A stretch of 64,000 nucleotides of DNA from NCBI RefSeq assembly GCF_019649055.1, contig NW_026570371.1:186001-250000 (forward strand). The letters run 5' to 3'. The position numbers were made by a program, and so were the translations under genes. A model generated the notes under the pieces. The model saw only the letters and a program-made list of their open reading frames with translations. It was not told the origin of the DNA and did no database searches. The stretch comes from Paramacrobiotus metropolitanus (Eukaryota > Tardigrada > Eutardigrada > Parachela > Macrobiotidae). Shown piece by piece: positions 42,623-56,612 of the stretch. Numbering within the stretch: position 1 is the first letter of the stretch; every line of letters starts with the position of its first letter.

Positions 42623-45018
42623 TATCTTGGTAATGGGATAAAGAAATTACAACGTAGAACAAAATCCTTGGACGGACGGTAAATTATTAACCGGTAGGGT
42701 CAACGTGCGCCGACAGTTGTGACAAAGTAGTAGTCGTAGTGGTGGATAGTAGCTCCGACGTGTGAGAGAGACGTGGAGCGGCTGTCAAAAAACTGATGGC
42801 TGGCAAAAGGTCAATGAAGGCTGAAGTGCCTGCTTGAAGGTTGCCGCACGGTTTATATTGTAAACTTGCTGTGGTCTGCGGGCATTGCATCAGCACGGTG
42901 GTTGCGCTTACGCGGCTGATCGTATTGATCCGATTGGCCGGTTTTGGGGTGTGTGTGCAGCCGCAGACGGCGGAAAACGTACGGCTGTGGTAAAAACGCA
43001 ATTATCACCTGACACCAGCACAATACAACACGCCTAGAAAAATATAACGAACGGGGCCAAGACCGCACGTCAAGACTTTCATAACTTATGCGATATTATA
43101 TTTCATGACAGTTGTAATGTACATACATAAATAAATACATAAACATAAACATCTAAACAGACATAGTGCATACGTTACTGACACAACAAAACGAAAGACG
43201 AATTACAAGCAAAACTTTACAATTAAAGCATGTACGTAACGAATTCGCACAAACTAATGGCAAGTTTGAAATTTTTAAACAGATTGGTTACCGTATGGTT
43301 TATCGTAGTATTATTTAAAAATATTGTATCGCAACGTTGTTGGTTTGTGCATTTTTAACTGGAAGGACGAATGGTGAATTAATCGCAACTCACTGACAGA
43401 TTAATCTCGATGGACTCGACCCGCCCGACTTTTACTTTGAATCGCAACACTTTAAGGCTGCAACCGAAAAACGTTGTGCTGTGTATTACATATCGACTAT
43501 TCTTAATACTGTGTTATTGAATGGTTATTACAATAATTAATTATTATATTATGACAATAATTAATATATGTATATGTAAATAATAAAAGAGCTGGGCACG
43601 AGTTCACTGGAATCAATATTGTTACTGTCGTTTTAATTTTATATGAAAAATTTTAACAACAAGAAGCAAGACCGATAACGCCATTTGCAATACGTGCTTT
43701 ACTTTTGATGACAATAATTAATATAATTTGTGGCACATATCTTCGCATGGCATACTTTTTTAGTTATATTGTGCGTTCTCGTAAATCGTGCCAGAGCACG
43801 GCATTCTGTCCAATAAGCTATGATATAAAGGTACATAATTCTATGTTCTACATATGGTGCACCATGGTCAAATTGCGTCATGTAGGCCAGTTAAGCCATT
43901 AAAAAGTAGTCACGTTAAACCATTAACCACCCAACTTTCGGCCACATTTAGCATAATCACATCCAAATCGCATCCCGCGTGAACACTTTCCGCACTCAGC
44001 GAAAAGTACCATTTTTCCGCTGAACAGGCGGTCAGCAAATCCCTGGGCGCATTGACGACACGATTGGATTATCGCAGTCAGATTGTAAAATGTCGGTCGT
44101 CAGTGCTTTTTTTGTAGTCGCTCCCCTAGTTTCTTTTTCAACCTTTTAGCTGTTGCTGACTAATGGCCGTTGTAAGTTGTAACGTTTACGTTATGGCGTG
44201 TACCATAAAGTATAACATGCGATTTTAGAGATGATTTTGCTGTGCAAATATTTTGTGTTTAAGCGGTACAGTAATCAAAACACGCGACAGACATTATTGT
44301 GTTACGTAAATGTCTCCAGAGCTCTGTACATGTGCGTGGGGATTGATAATCTTGAAAAATAAACTGCTGGTAATCTTCTTTATATTCTTTGGTAATGTCT
44401 CAAATAACTTTTGATTAGATTACCTGACGCCACAATGGAACAACACACCCAGTTTTATGTTGTACATAAAGCTTGCTCAGTGTACTCATATGTCGTGAAC
44501 CTAGAGGCGCATCTCTGGAAGATAAAGAATTCAAAATGCTTGAAAAAGATTTTGTATGGCAAACAACGCTACCGGAATCGGTACAATAATATAGTTCTAC
44601 AAGTAACGCAATTTTTTTAATGCTGTATATCAATGTATTCGTATACTAAATTATATGCCCCCTTATCTAAATTTTCTTTGAAACAATTTGCTGAAAATAA
44701 AATCGTATACCGTACGTATACAGAATTAGAACAAATTACTAAAACACAACAAGTAACATCAGGCTCATAAAAAAGGCAAGAACGATGTTAATGATTTAAA
44801 CGAATTATTTATCAGTTTCAGAGCACGATATATACTGTACACGGTATACTGTATTTTGTGATCTGCAAGCAGTGTTAACAATTTTCTCTTCAAGTATCAT
44901 TTTCGATATAAATAAAAGTGACATCATTCATTCCAGTGACTTCGCTTTTACTAAACATTTTACTACGTCGTTGCTGAACAATTCTATTGTGTACTCCAAT
45001 TACATTACCGTCAGCTGG
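42623..45018. other. Intergenic between the DH31 gene and the Cys-rich gene (divergent)
   Basis: No gene recognised. An 18-bp ATGACAATAATTAATATA occurs twice (about 43551 and 43708). Short open frames on both strands look accidental. Confidence 0.5.
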
Positions 45019-45561
45019 ATGACCTTTCTGTTTTTACTATTAGTATTTACGTTAGGCATTGCGTCGAAATTGTTTTCTAAACAGTTCAGCGTAAGTGCGT
45101 TAAGGACAATTAAAATCGAATTATTCCCAGCAACCGTCAACAAGTGTGCAAGTGGCCAGGGACTGCTTCCGGTTGGTGTGGATTGTTTTCCCGATGATCG
45201 CTACGCGAGAGAGGTTAAACTGATCAGGATGCCAGCTTTTTCCACCAACACCAAACGCCAGTGTGAAACAATACGTAATGCAATTATTGGGGAAAATCAC
45301 ATCATGCGGCTGCATGATCGGTTAAGTAAATTAGCCAAATTATGTATACAACGAACCGGGAAATCTGTCAATCCCCAGGGATCCGGATGCTACGGCAGCT
45401 TGCTGGAACGATCGTTTAAATCATACGCTCCAGTTATCTATCTGCCTGCCATATATCTGGCTCTAGTGGCAGACTGGTACAACGTCTCACCATGCTGCGT
45501 AAGGGAACGAACGTGCAATTATTATTTCAGTAACTGGTTACGATTTTATAAATTAAAATAA
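45019..45561 (+). CDS. Secreted cysteine-rich protein, unidentified, 180 aa
   Basis: The first ATG of the frame, 45019, is followed at once by a signal peptide (MTFLFLLLVFTLGIAS). The frame is open further upstream but has no ATG. The mature part has about eight cysteines (NKCASG, VDCFPDD, RQCETI, KLCIQ, GSGCYG, PCCV, RTCNYY), suggesting a disulphide-bonded extracellular protein. There is no transmembrane helix after the signal. I could not match it to a cystine-knot or growth-factor family. Single exon as seen. Confidence 0.6.
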   Translation: MTFLFLLLVFTLGIASKLFSKQFSVSALRTIKIELFPATVNKCASGQGLLPVGVDCFPDDRYAREVKLIRMPAFSTNTKRQCETIRNAIIGENHIMRLHDRLSKLAKLCIQRTGKSVNPQGSGCYGSLLERSFKSYAPVIYLPAIYLALVADWYNVSPCCVRERTCNYYFSNWLRFYKLK

Positions 45562-47508
45562 CAACCTAAGAAGGAGCGCGTTAATTGTTTGCATAATATT
45601 ATTACAGTTTAATGTTCGACGTATACAAAATCGCATCCGAAATACACTGTACATACTCCATAGTCCAGGCCGTATCGCTACCAATTTATATTGCCCTGAA
45701 ATACAGACCTACCCAGTAGGGCTAACAAAAAGAGGTAAAATTAAAACTAACAATGGACGGTAATAGTGACTGACTGTGAGTATTTATTAGTTTGTTAGTT
45801 ATGGTTTACGCAATTTTTACTCAGGTAACATGTTACTGCTTACCGAAAGTAATAATAAAAAGTTTTGTTTAGTAGCTTCAGAAATACTGAATAAAAGTCA
45901 CAACATTAATAAAAACTCTATTGAAATAAAAACCCCCTCCGGTACACTTAGAAAAAATTCTCGACCCATTCGTGAGATATGGTACGGTATGCCATATAAC
46001 CATGAGACATTTTACCCTGTGATTTTCTAATTTGTGACGTTACAGACAGAACTTTTCTACAATTCAGTGTTAGCTGTCTTTCAAACCTTTTTGCATTATT
46101 TTCAATTTGAAGTTTTCGTTTTCAGGGAAAATCGTTCATGAGTTTTGATATCGGCGTTGGCGTTGCCTAATATTTAAGGCCGAGGACTTGCACTTTTGTA
46201 TCCTCTATTAATATCATTATATTTCGTAGACCATGTACTAAAGAAGGTTAAACTAAGCGACGACAACTCTTTTTAAACATCCCTCACTTTAACAAAACGG
46301 CGTTTTCAATCTGAAAAATATCACCGGTCTTGTTTAGGGCTTTCGGGCAACGCCGGGTTGTGAAACTCGCGACCGAACGATTTTCTCGGACACGAACCGG
46401 GAACAAGTGAAAACATTGCTAAAGTATCAGAAATTCATCGTCAGTTAATGTAAATTACAGCTAATGTGCAGTTAATAATTGTAAGTTACATCGTACAAAA
46501 ATGTAGTCTGTCAGATTACAAATTACAGAAAACTTTTTACATTTCTATATTGTATTACAGTATTTCATTATTGTAATAGAAAATATTGTATTACAATAAA
46601 TAATTACTTCACGATGAAATCTTTTCTATTTATATTTCCACATTCGAAGCACGTGCTCCACAAAACCACGCTATACTCTATACAATACGGCAAACTCGAG
46701 GGTAAAAACCACTTTTCTGTCTGTACCGACGTCACTTGGGCGACAGGGCATGCAGGGATTAAGAAAGTTTCTTTCGGCAGCGTCGAAGATTTCTGCCAAA
46801 GAATCGGTAACATTCCAGATAAATTACATAAACTGTATAGATTTTTTAAAGATACAGCTTATATAATTATGAACTTTACAGTCTCGATATAATCTGTCAA
46901 GTGTGATAAATTAATGGCCTCATGTAAAGATGGTTATTGTACGTACAATAAGTACTCTGCATACAGTATTAAATCGTATGTTCGCCCTACAGTTAAAATT
47001 CTTCGGTTAAAATCAGCGCTGCGAGGCTGCTATCGTCATCGGGCTTTAAACCAAAAACCAACAAGTACCGTGCAAATATGGCACACATAAAGCTGGCAGA
47101 AACCAAGTACGACGTTTTATAGATAATTATAATTTATCTGTATGTACATCAATACATGTGTGCGCCGCATATAGAAATAAAATGGAGCAGTTGTAAAATA
47201 GCGCCAAAACCAAACCGGTTCGGACTCTCGACGCCGCGAGACATCCGCAGACCCAACAAACACTTTATGAAAAAAATTAAACAACAATTACACTCCTGGC
47301 GTTTACAAATGCTTAAACAAGCTGGGCATGCCTGACTGAGCAAAATCCACAGGGCCATACAGTAAATGTTAATCGGCGATGATTAAACGTATTATTATCC
47401 GCTCATAAAAAGCGACAAGCACCACTTCTTCTTTTCCGCCTCTCATTGTGCATATATAACCCCACACATTTCCACGGCCCGAGCCGCGTCCTCACCGGCA
47501 GACCGAGC
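45562..47508. other. Intergenic between the Cys-rich gene and TMEM245
   Basis: AT-rich with ATTACAG/TGTAATT low-complexity around 46440-46610. A TATA box (CATATATAAC, about 47451-47460) lies 50 bases before the TMEM245 start. No other gene supported. Confidence 0.5.
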
Positions 47509-50500
47509 ATGCCGTCGCAGGTGCTGGACATTGTGGCCGCCATGGCGTACGCTAACCGCTCCCCGCAGGAGCGCATCCGACAGGAGCGCAACATGAGCCG
47601 TCGCATCTCCATCATTGCCGGCATCCCGGAGAAGCAGTTCCGTGTGGCGCTGCTCAACGGGTTCGGGCAGTTTTTTATTGTGGTCCTGGTGTTGGCCGGG
47701 TATCAGGTGTATATATTGCTGGAGTCTTTTCTGCGACCGCTAGCCTGGGCGGTTATCACCGGGATCGTCTTGTTTCCCTTTAAGACGGCCATGTCAGGAT
47801 GGGCCAAATTGTGGGTGGATTATCTGAAGGCAAGGCTTTGTTAAAATTTAATAACACGTTGCAATATTGGGGTCTCTGTGGGCAGCATTCACAGCGGCTA
47901 CCTAATTCAGCCGAGGCACTGCAATGGACAATAAGTAATGCAGACAGAATTTTTTATTCAGTTCGGTCTGTAATTGTAAAGCGGCATTGGTCGGTATTGA
48001 AAATTTTCCTTTTGGGGTTTTTTCTGGTTTTTGTCGATATTAATTTTTTCTTGGCCCAGACTCATGTGTCAAAAATATGAGAAGATGTTTGAAGAACAAT
48101 ATTGCAGGAATAATATTTTTGGATTAGCATTTCCCCGTTACATTGGTTTGGCACACCGTTATTTGGTTCTTTGGTGAAGCTGAATGTTAGGCCCTGAATG
48201 GAAAAGCAGTATTCTAATGGCGAACGTAGAGCAAGGCTGATACCTACGATGCTCCTAATCAATGGATTTATCATTTACGAACCTTGTAAATCACAGCTAG
48301 TTTGATGCAAGTAATAAGAAAATTATTTTTTCTTGTATAAAGAAAAGTGTGCAACGTAATAAGGGGACGGCGATACATATAATATTTCAGTTAAATGCTT
48401 TGTTGACGGATGGGCTATAGCTTATAACGCTCAGAAAAATGCTGCTCCTAATACTTCAGTACATGGCCAGCATACAGAACCACATATGGTTATATAGATA
48501 TGATATAAGCTAGGTCGATCCCGGAAAGTTGAATTATAATTGCAAGACTCAAACTAATTGCTAAAAAATTAAGATGCATGCAGTAATCACAGCCGTGACT
48601 ATAAACCGAAGACCTGCATTTTGTGTCACGTGCTGTTGTATATTTTAAAATTGTTATAGTATCAAAAACGATCTGTGCTGCTTAATTGAAATGTTGATTG
48701 ACACGGGATATCTGCAGAGCTGATCTTGATTTTGCGAGGACCGGTTGGCGTTTGGCTTTCGCAGTAATAAATCTGCCGTGTAAAGCACTCCCAGCCGGCG
48801 AATACATAATTTTTGTTTGTTTTGCGGGAGTGATTAACAATGAATGACACCTATGTAAAGCAGCCTAAAGCTGCCGGATGCATAATTTTTGCTTGTTTTT
48901 GTAACGCTTGAAAACGATCCCAGTGGCAATAAAACCATTTAAAACTCGAATACACCGAAAATTCTGGTACAATCGGAATTTCTGGTACAAAACGTTAAAT
49001 TTCTGCAGGAGACCAACACACCGCTGGCGGTGGGCATCGTTGGAACGCCGCTGAAGCTGGCGGATATGGGGTTGGACTATCTGGGCGATGTTGTCTTGGA
49101 AATATTCTACAAGCGGAAAACGGATATCGGCTGGGCTATAATCTTGTTTTCCGCGTCCACCGTCTTCCAGGTGGTGTTGTACGTGTCGGAAGTGGATGTT
49201 ATTACCTCGCTGTATACGTTTTCCGGCTTTTTGGTTCGCGTAGCCGCATCAAACTGGGTATGTTTCGTTAGACAGCGGCATCCTTGTATAGAAGTACACT
49301 TACAGAGTACTGTACATATTTTATAACCGATTTATGCACTTCTTGTATTTCTTCTTCGGTTTCATGATTATTTCAGAATACTGATTAATTTTTATAGTTT
49401 AGGTTTTATAACTATAAATTACGAATTTAATGACTTTTATAATCGACCGAAGCGAATTGCGACGGTCCTCTATGCTCAAGAAAATAAGAATTTTGTCGGC
49501 AACGTCGGTCGCGTCAGTCATGTCGGTCACGCATTAACACTTTTAAATAAAATATGGAAGAACACACCAAAAATTATTAAATCAAAAAAATTTATTTTTA
49601 AATATAAAAATGGTATTTTTAAAGCAGTTTATTAAGCTTGATTTCCCGCTTCGATTCGGTCTTTTAGTGCAAGCCACAGCGGTGCACTTTCTAGCATATC
49701 ACTTTTTAAAACTTATGTGCTCCAAGAAATACATACCTGCAGTATAATTATTTAGTCTTTATAAACATTGCCTGGCAGGTGTGGTCGGTGATCATCGCTT
49801 ACGTGGTCATCCTGACATTCTTATGGGAAGACCGGTACAAAGAACGCATCTGCACCGTGGCGTTGCCGGTGCATTTAGCCATGGCTATCCACCTGGCCGC
49901 GCAGTTCGGCGCCATGTCCCTGCCGGTGCTGGTGTTTGGTTTTGCCATTCTGGGCATCGGCTTCATCGGGGAGCTGAAGAGCATCGTCAAGAGCATCCGG
50001 GGTGGTGCCCACCATGAGGATATTCAGATGCGGATCGATTCATGGGGCCGGTTTGCCGTGCTCAGCCCGTGGCATTTCGCCTGGTGGCCGGCACTGGTCA
50101 GGGCAAAGCGCCAGATCGCCACGGCACAGATTGACTTCACGGAGCCGCTGCAGACACCGGAGGAGGAGGAGGACGAGAATCGATCCCGAAAAGGGGACGT
50201 AAGTCACAAGAACACATCCTCTGGGCATCACTTTATTTTATATTGCAAATATTGTTAAATTTTTGCAAAATAAGTTCAGAAGAATTAAATAGTTGCACGA
50301 AGTGAATCAATAGTTTCACAAAGTGTAATAATTGCACAAAGTGTTTAGAAAATGTAGAATAATGGCATGAAGATTTTGGAGTTCCAGTAGAAGTAATTAC
50401 TGCTGGTAAAAGGAATTATTGCCATTTACAGCGCATTCTCGATGCTGATGACAATTAAATTATCGACAGCTTTCCTCATTTCTTATTAGAAGGGAAATAA

Positions 50501-53500
50501 AGGAATATGGATAGAAAACATTTACTTTTAACAAGAAAAATGTGGACAGTTTTAATTGATGTCCCCTGTAACCGAAATTTAAAAATTACACTTTTGGAAG
50601 TATCTTGTTAATCGCCATGACTGCTTTTTGGTTAGCTGTTGCTAATTTTTCAATTTGCCAGTCGTTGCGCCGCTGTTCTACGTTTAGTTACGTAATTAGA
50701 CAGTAATGATTGCGTGTATATCTGTAACTGCTTAACAGGAAGAGTCGGAAGCCAACCGGTACATTGTAACACTGCTGAAGATGTTCTTTCTGGTGCAACT
50801 ATGGAAGAATGTCTCGATGGTACCCCTCCTGATCTTCCCGACAGTGTACTCTTATCTCAAGTATAAAATTCCCCGCAGCCGGGCATTCAACCAAATAGTA
50901 TTCCACGTCAAGAACGGTATCAGCTGGGTGAAAGCGCAATTGGGCGACCGGAAGAACGCCATTATTCCCACACCCATTGTCGGTGTGTGCAAGATGGCAC
51001 TGCATGGTGACCGGAAGATTCTGCATATTCTGTCGAATTCCATCGACGAAGCGGCGTCCAATTTGATTATTGTACTGATGTTTGTGTCGTTGCTGGTTGG
51101 TGGATTGATCGTGGTCTTCCAAGTGCAAAAAGAAACGTCATATCTGGTTCGGATGTCAGGTATCAATTAAAATTCGATTCTGAATTTTATTCAATTTAAA
51201 TCAATCAAATTTTAATTTAAATCTGATAATCTAATTTATTTTAAATTTAATCTAATTAATCTTCTAATTTAATTTAAATCTCTTAATTCTAAAATCTAAT
51301 AATCACAACGTTTAGGACTCTATGTAATTAATAATTATACTTAAACATACTAATTATTTTTCGAGGTGTTCACATTCCACAAAAATTTATTTATATTTGA
51401 TAATATACATTATTCCTTCTATCGTTACGGAAATAATATTCCTACGTAGCACGTACGAATATTCAGATTCGCAAAGTTTAATACTGTATTATTGCAAAAT
51501 AGTGAAAATGCGTTACAAAATACGTAAACATTGCAAAATACGTAAATTAATAGTACATACAATGGCATACGTAGTAATTACGACTGCCGACAACGCCGTA
51601 GTGAAGGGGCGCACATAGTCCGATCGTTCCGCCATTAGTGTGCATGGAAATGGATCTTCTCACAGCATTAATAAGTAAAATCCGAATTAATTTTATTTTA
51701 GGAGTTTCTACTTTTTTATTACAGATCCCCAGTGCGTTAAAAATACATTTGTGTACCCCAGAACAATTTCAGGGACACATCAATACTGAACTAATAATTA
51801 ATTCTTTCTGCATAGGGGATTTTATGAATACCACTATAACCGAGCACCCCGAATTACTGGCCTGGTTACCCGGAGGTTCGCAAGTGCAGAATCAGCTTCA
51901 AAACAGCGTAGATTCCTTATACATTTACAGCCGGGAATTCGTTGGTAAACAGGTACACATACAATGAACAGAATGTATATTTCGTGCAGTGTACTTCTAC
52001 ATCGTAAATCAAGCGGAATCTGTTGTCGGCCACATCAACAACCCTAAAGACGCCTTGCCTACAGCTTTCCTGTTCAGATTTTATTTATGAGCTCCCTCGC
52101 GGCATTGTACTCGTATAAAAGCTGCTGGTACTAGGATTTTCTCATTAAAAAATTGGAAGAAATAAGTAATAAGCGGTGTGTGCATGGAACGTAGTTTGGG
52201 TACAACGTTTTATTACCGTGGCCACTCTAAAATGGGCATCCTAAATCCTTCTAAATGCTTATATTTTAAAGTGGCCAAGAAAAAGAATCGTTGTAGAACT
52301 TTTTATTCTATTATTATTTCTGTATACCGGTCTCGTTACCTAACTTTCCGTCATCTTCGCGCCGTTAAACTGCCGCTGGTATACGAGTGACTGTACTCGT
52401 ACGTCATTAATATGCATTTATGACTTTTAGATCAAGAATGCCGTAAGCGGTGATAATGTGAATACCACAGAAAGCGATGTTATTGTTACGGAAATTATGT
52501 CGGTAATGGATAAAATCTACTATGCCTACGCAGCGTCCAATGTGTCTGCCGGTAATATTAGCGCCGTTACCAGTGACGTTATCAAAGGAGTTCGCGAAAC
52601 CAAATCATCGGTTTTCAGTTGGTCATTTATACAGGATTACGTGATGAATCATTTTGACACACTGTATTCGGTACGTGATTCAAACCACGCGGTGTTTTAA
52701 ATTTTTCCATTTCAGTTTTTTTATAAGTACATAAAGCATATAATGGCGTCGCTGATACATATCTACTGATCAAAGGAATAATATCTTATGGATGCTTTTG
52801 AAGTGATCCGTAAACGCTTTAGCAGTTGCTAAATCCTATATTCATCGAAAAAACTAACTTACATACGCACGCGCTACGTACCGCTCAAATGCAGTTTACA
52901 AGTTATATTTTAAAATGTATATTGAAATACTAGCTTCGTAAAATATTAAAAATTACTGTCAGCTTTTAATTTCACATAGCCTGAAGGAAGTTGCCGCTTT
53001 CGTTTGATCAATTCCAATTTGAAATTAAGCAACTACGTTCCTATTTTTTTGTGGTCTCCACTCCACTACAAATACGCTGCCACACACTATATTAATTTCT
53101 TTTTAAGCAGGATGTTCTGTTTTCAGGTGCTGAATTCAGTGACTGTGATTGTAACCGAAAATGCCGCATTAATTGCGTCGATGACCACATCCATATTCTC
53201 CTTTATCCTAACCTATTTCTCTCAGTTTTTGGATTTCATACTGAATGGGGTAAGCAAAACAATTTTATTTATTAACTTTTTTGATACCTTTTCCAAACAT
53301 GCGAATCGTGTAAGAAAGTTTTCAGAAGCGTTTTTACTGACAAGAATGAGCTGACCAATTTATTTATGTGGGATAGTTTCTTGAAAGTCCTTACATTTTC
53401 AGATATTTTTCCTCGCATCTTTGTCGTTCCTGTTAAGTTTAAGTGGTGACCAGTATTATCCCCTGGAAAAAATATCACGCATTGCGGAATATTTCCCGGA

Positions 53501-54227
53501 AGCAGGCAACGTGTCATTGGTTATTGAATCTACGATCAACGGCATATTTAATGCTTCTTTCAAATTGGCGCTGTTTTATGGATTATACACATATACCCTT
53601 TTATCCCTTTTCGAAATTTATGTACGATTCATCCCGGCATCTATCGCAAGTATTTTTGCCGTTATTCCGCTTTTTCCACCTTACATCGTCTGTGTACCGG
53701 CCATGATCGAAATCCTTTTTGTTAGAAAAGACTATTTTCTAACAGTTTTATTAGCGGTTGGAGCCTATATACCGACTACGTTTGTGGACGAAGTGATGTA
53801 CAAAGAAGTTAAAACGTAAGGAAGTTTTTCTATTTATACAATCATTTGTATACTACATATTTCCTCTGTCAGTGCATGCTTAGGTGATTCAAATTATTTC
53901 GTTGATAAAAATTATATTTTCAAAATATTTACGGTAGGTTACGTACTTGTGTGCTAATTCCGTACTAAATATTCGAATAACCAAATAATTTCACCTATTT
54001 GACTGATTGAATTAATGCAGTTTTTGACTGATTTTTTTAGAGCTCATCCTTATTTATTCGGCCTCAGTGTGGCCGGTGGATTGATGACAATGGGAATCGA
54101 AGGTGTCATAGTGGGACCCATTGTTTTATGTGCTTTTGTTACGTCGATAGAATTATCACGAATGATCCTCAAACCGCCCAGTGCTGATGACGATGTAGAA
54201 ACACGAAGTGCCATATCTAATTCCTAA
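47509..54227 (+). CDS. TMEM245: TMEM245 homologue, nine exons, 836 aa multi-pass membrane protein
   Basis: Exons 47509-47829, 49009-49257, 49779-50198, 50739-51159, 51816-51952, 52431-52670, 53127-53249, 53403-53815 and 54041-54227 keep phase throughout. Intron 1 appears to use a GC donor (AAG|GCAAGG). The N-terminal RPLAWAVITGIVLFPFKTA, the middle MNTTITEHPELLAWLPGG...YIYSREFVGK and the C-terminal pore region (YPTT-like YIPTTFVDEVMYKE and HPYLFGLSVAGGLMTMGIEGVIVGP) match TMEM245, an AI-2E-transporter-superfamily protein. Length is close to the human protein. About a dozen hydrophobic helices, with an acidic loop (TPEEEEDENRSRKGD). Function in animals is poorly known; it also hosts microRNAs in vertebrates. 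Confidence 0.92.
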
Positions 54228-55693
54228 AATTAAATTTTATTGTTTTGTTACGGGTTAGCAATCGGACTGTACAATATTATAACTGTTTATAATTCTGTAC
54301 GTTTGTGCCTTTGTGGTCTCTAACAGGGTTTTGTAATTTACGGCGTGATAGCACGTTTCCGAAAGTAAATATATGCAAAGACATACAGATACATACCTGT
54401 GCTCAGGAGCACTTAAAGTTAAAGTTTAATGTACTCAGGATTGGGCACACAAATGTTTGTAAATACAATAATTATTTAAGCGGTTATATGGAGATTAAGA
54501 AAGGAAACAACCAAAACACCGGTTGGTAAAGTAGCGGGTCATAAGACATTTTTCATAAATTATCGAAGTGCCGCGCTTAAGTAATTAAATGCGTATGTCT
54601 GCGCTTGTCAGCATGAAAATTTTCTGCGCCCTTGAAAACTCAATCATAATCACTCGAAACCGGCATGCGTTCAGACGGTAGGAAGTTAGGACTAGCTGTT
54701 CAGTATCTCAGCCGTACCCGGTATGTACCCGTTTTTGTGGGTAAGTAATTGTAAATGCTAACTTCTAACCATAAGTATGTGATACGGTTACAACCCACAG
54801 GCACTGATTTTAATGTGATTTGTATGCGTTGAGCATCCTGTCTGTGTTGGTATAATTTAGAACAATGAAAACTAAACTTTTATCACCATCGTGCAGTGAT
54901 ATCAGCTGCCTGCGCCTCAGTTCATTGGCATCATTGCGTTGAAAAGTGAAACCAAAAATCGCAGTTTTTGTTTGCGTAGTATTTTTTACGGAAATGTCAC
55001 AAGTGCCGGCTCAAGTCCCCACCGTGTGGCGATTGCATAATTATACAGTGCGTCATTCGCCGATAACAAGCAGAAGAATGCAGCTTTTTCAATGCCACAC
55101 CGCACAAATGACGGGAACGTGTGCTACGTATACATTGTCACTTGTCACTGTTGTGGTGTCAGTATTTAAACTTCTTTTTTACAAAACCGTAGCCGTATTT
55201 TGATCTTTTTCATTCGGGTTTCGAATATCTGTTGGCGTTAGGGAAGCGCCTTCAGATTGACTATTCCTTTCCAAGTATCTCATTTCCAGGTTGGTGGTAA
55301 ACGTATTTACCCAAATTTTTAAAAAGTTAAAACGGTAGCTCCCAATTCGTTCGTACAGAATGCATAGAATGAAGTCATGCTATGCATTCTGTACTATGCA
55401 TTCTGGTCGCCAGTCAATGACGCATTTTCTTGCTTATTGATTTGACGACCCAGGCAGCACCAGCGACTTATGAACATGCACGTTTTTCGCTTTTCCAGTT
55501 ACTGCTATGTTTTTTTAACTTAATCATTACTTACAAAATTGAGGAGTATGTCCGCTCCTATGATTTGCTGGTACAATAATTATGTTTAAGAATTTGGAAG
55601 CGTCACCGTCAACTTCGAGAATTGGCACTTGTTGCAACGGATTGTGTGAAGCAACTAACGTTACGAAACCATAATTTTTAGGTCCCCAATAAG
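54228..55693. other. Intergenic between TMEM245 and the ZYS3-like gene
   Basis: It contains a 15-bp inverted repeat at 55353-55394. A frame at 54946-55203 has a signal-like N-terminus but no ATG, so it is not called. Confidence 0.5.
55353..55394. repeat. Perfect 15-bp inverted repeat with 12-base loop
   Basis: GTACAGAATGCATAG and its complement, followed by a partial third copy (CTATGCATTCTGG at about 55394). Confidence 0.8.
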
Positions 55694-55960
55694 ATGCATC
55701 CCGCGAGAATCTGGAGCGCCATCGTTATGATGGCCATGCTGTTGGCAGGGCCACCACCAATCGAAGCTGGACCAGCAGCGTACGGGATCTGCCAGGCCGG
55801 ATGCGCTGCTGTCGTGGTAGCGTGCTACGCAGCGGGAGGTGCCGTTTTCGGCACCGTGACGGCCGGTGTCGGCATCCCGGCCGCCATTGTGGCCTGTAAC
55901 AGCGCGTTCGGGACGTGTCAGGCAGCGTGCTGGGCAGCGCTTTTCATTCCTATCCCGTAG
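55694..55960 (+). CDS. ZYS3-like small secreted Ala/Cys-rich peptide, copy 1 (88 aa)
   Basis: A signal peptide (IWSAIVMMAMLLAGPPPIEA) precedes a mature segment of about 62 residues: GPAAYGICQAGCAAVVVACY, AAGGAVFGTVTAGVGIPAA and ACNSAFGTCQAACW, with six cysteines. This pattern is widespread in small proteins annotated as similar to the Chlamydomonas zygote-specific protein Zys3, in fungi, rotifers, nematodes and other invertebrates. Function is unknown; short Cys pairs suggest disulphides. It is nearly identical in its mature part to the inverted copy at 62423-62698. Confidence 0.8.
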   Translation: MHPARIWSAIVMMAMLLAGPPPIEAGPAAYGICQAGCAAVVVACYAAGGAVFGTVTAGVGIPAAIVACNSAFGTCQAACWAALFIPIP

Positions 55961-55979
55961 TGGCGTAGTCGGCTTAATC

Positions 55980-56042
55980 CCCAGTTGTCAAGTGACATGG
56001 TAAGACGTTGTACTTGGCTGACTGTTGCTCTTGACAACTGGG
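55980..56042 (+). ncRNA. 63-bp hairpin in the 3' flank of ZYS3-like copy 1
   Basis: Perfect 13-base end arms (CCCAGTTGTCAAG and complement), beginning 20 bases after the stop codon. The same hairpin in the same orientation relative to the gene follows copy 2. It could be an RNA stem in the 3' UTR, a small-RNA precursor or a captured miniature element. Confidence 0.55.
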
Positions 56043-56612
56043 AAATTAACGTTGACCCAGTAGCTGAAGAGCGATATTTTTGGTATTTAGTCCCTGATTT
56101 TGTACGAGCAGTGGTTTTCTGGTGCATTGGTACTTGCTTAGCGGAAGCATAGGGGTCAATTTAACTTACGATTCAAGCAAGCATGTTAATTTTTGTTTGC
56201 AGCTTTTGTTGCAGGTATTAATCTTCCAAGAATTTCGCCTACAGTTCCAGCATAAGCGAGTAAACTACAATTTTGGAGTTTATTTTCGTCGATATTGATT
56301 TTTGTATTCCGTTGTCGCTCGCTTGGTCCTAATACGAATTACGAATGCCAGTTTATTGAAATGACATAAAATGAGCGGTGTCCAGAAATCGGTTTCCTTG
56401 GGTCAAGCAGTGACAAAATAAAATCAAATAATATGACAGAGCATATGTGGTAAAGATTTACAGCATTTTACTCACAGTAATTTTGGAGCAACTTGTGATC
56501 GCAATGCGGTATTGAACGACTTTAAATAAGGAAAAAAAGGGGGAAAAGAGTAGTAGTATGTTGCATTTAGTTTAGCCATTTACTACTTTGAGCGCCAATG
56601 GCTACTTCTGAT
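56043..56612. other. Intergenic, ZYS3-like copy 1 to HAAO
   Basis: Nothing recognised. Confidence 0.5.

Noticed and set aside
42687-43001. 104-codon antisense frame upstream of DH31
   Set aside because: Low-complexity Thr/Leu content with no homology; region is the DH31 5' flank.
46614-46892. 92-codon frame
   Set aside because: No recognisable features; chance frame in AT-rich sequence.
54946-55203. Signal-peptide-like frame
   Set aside because: No ATG start and no conserved body.
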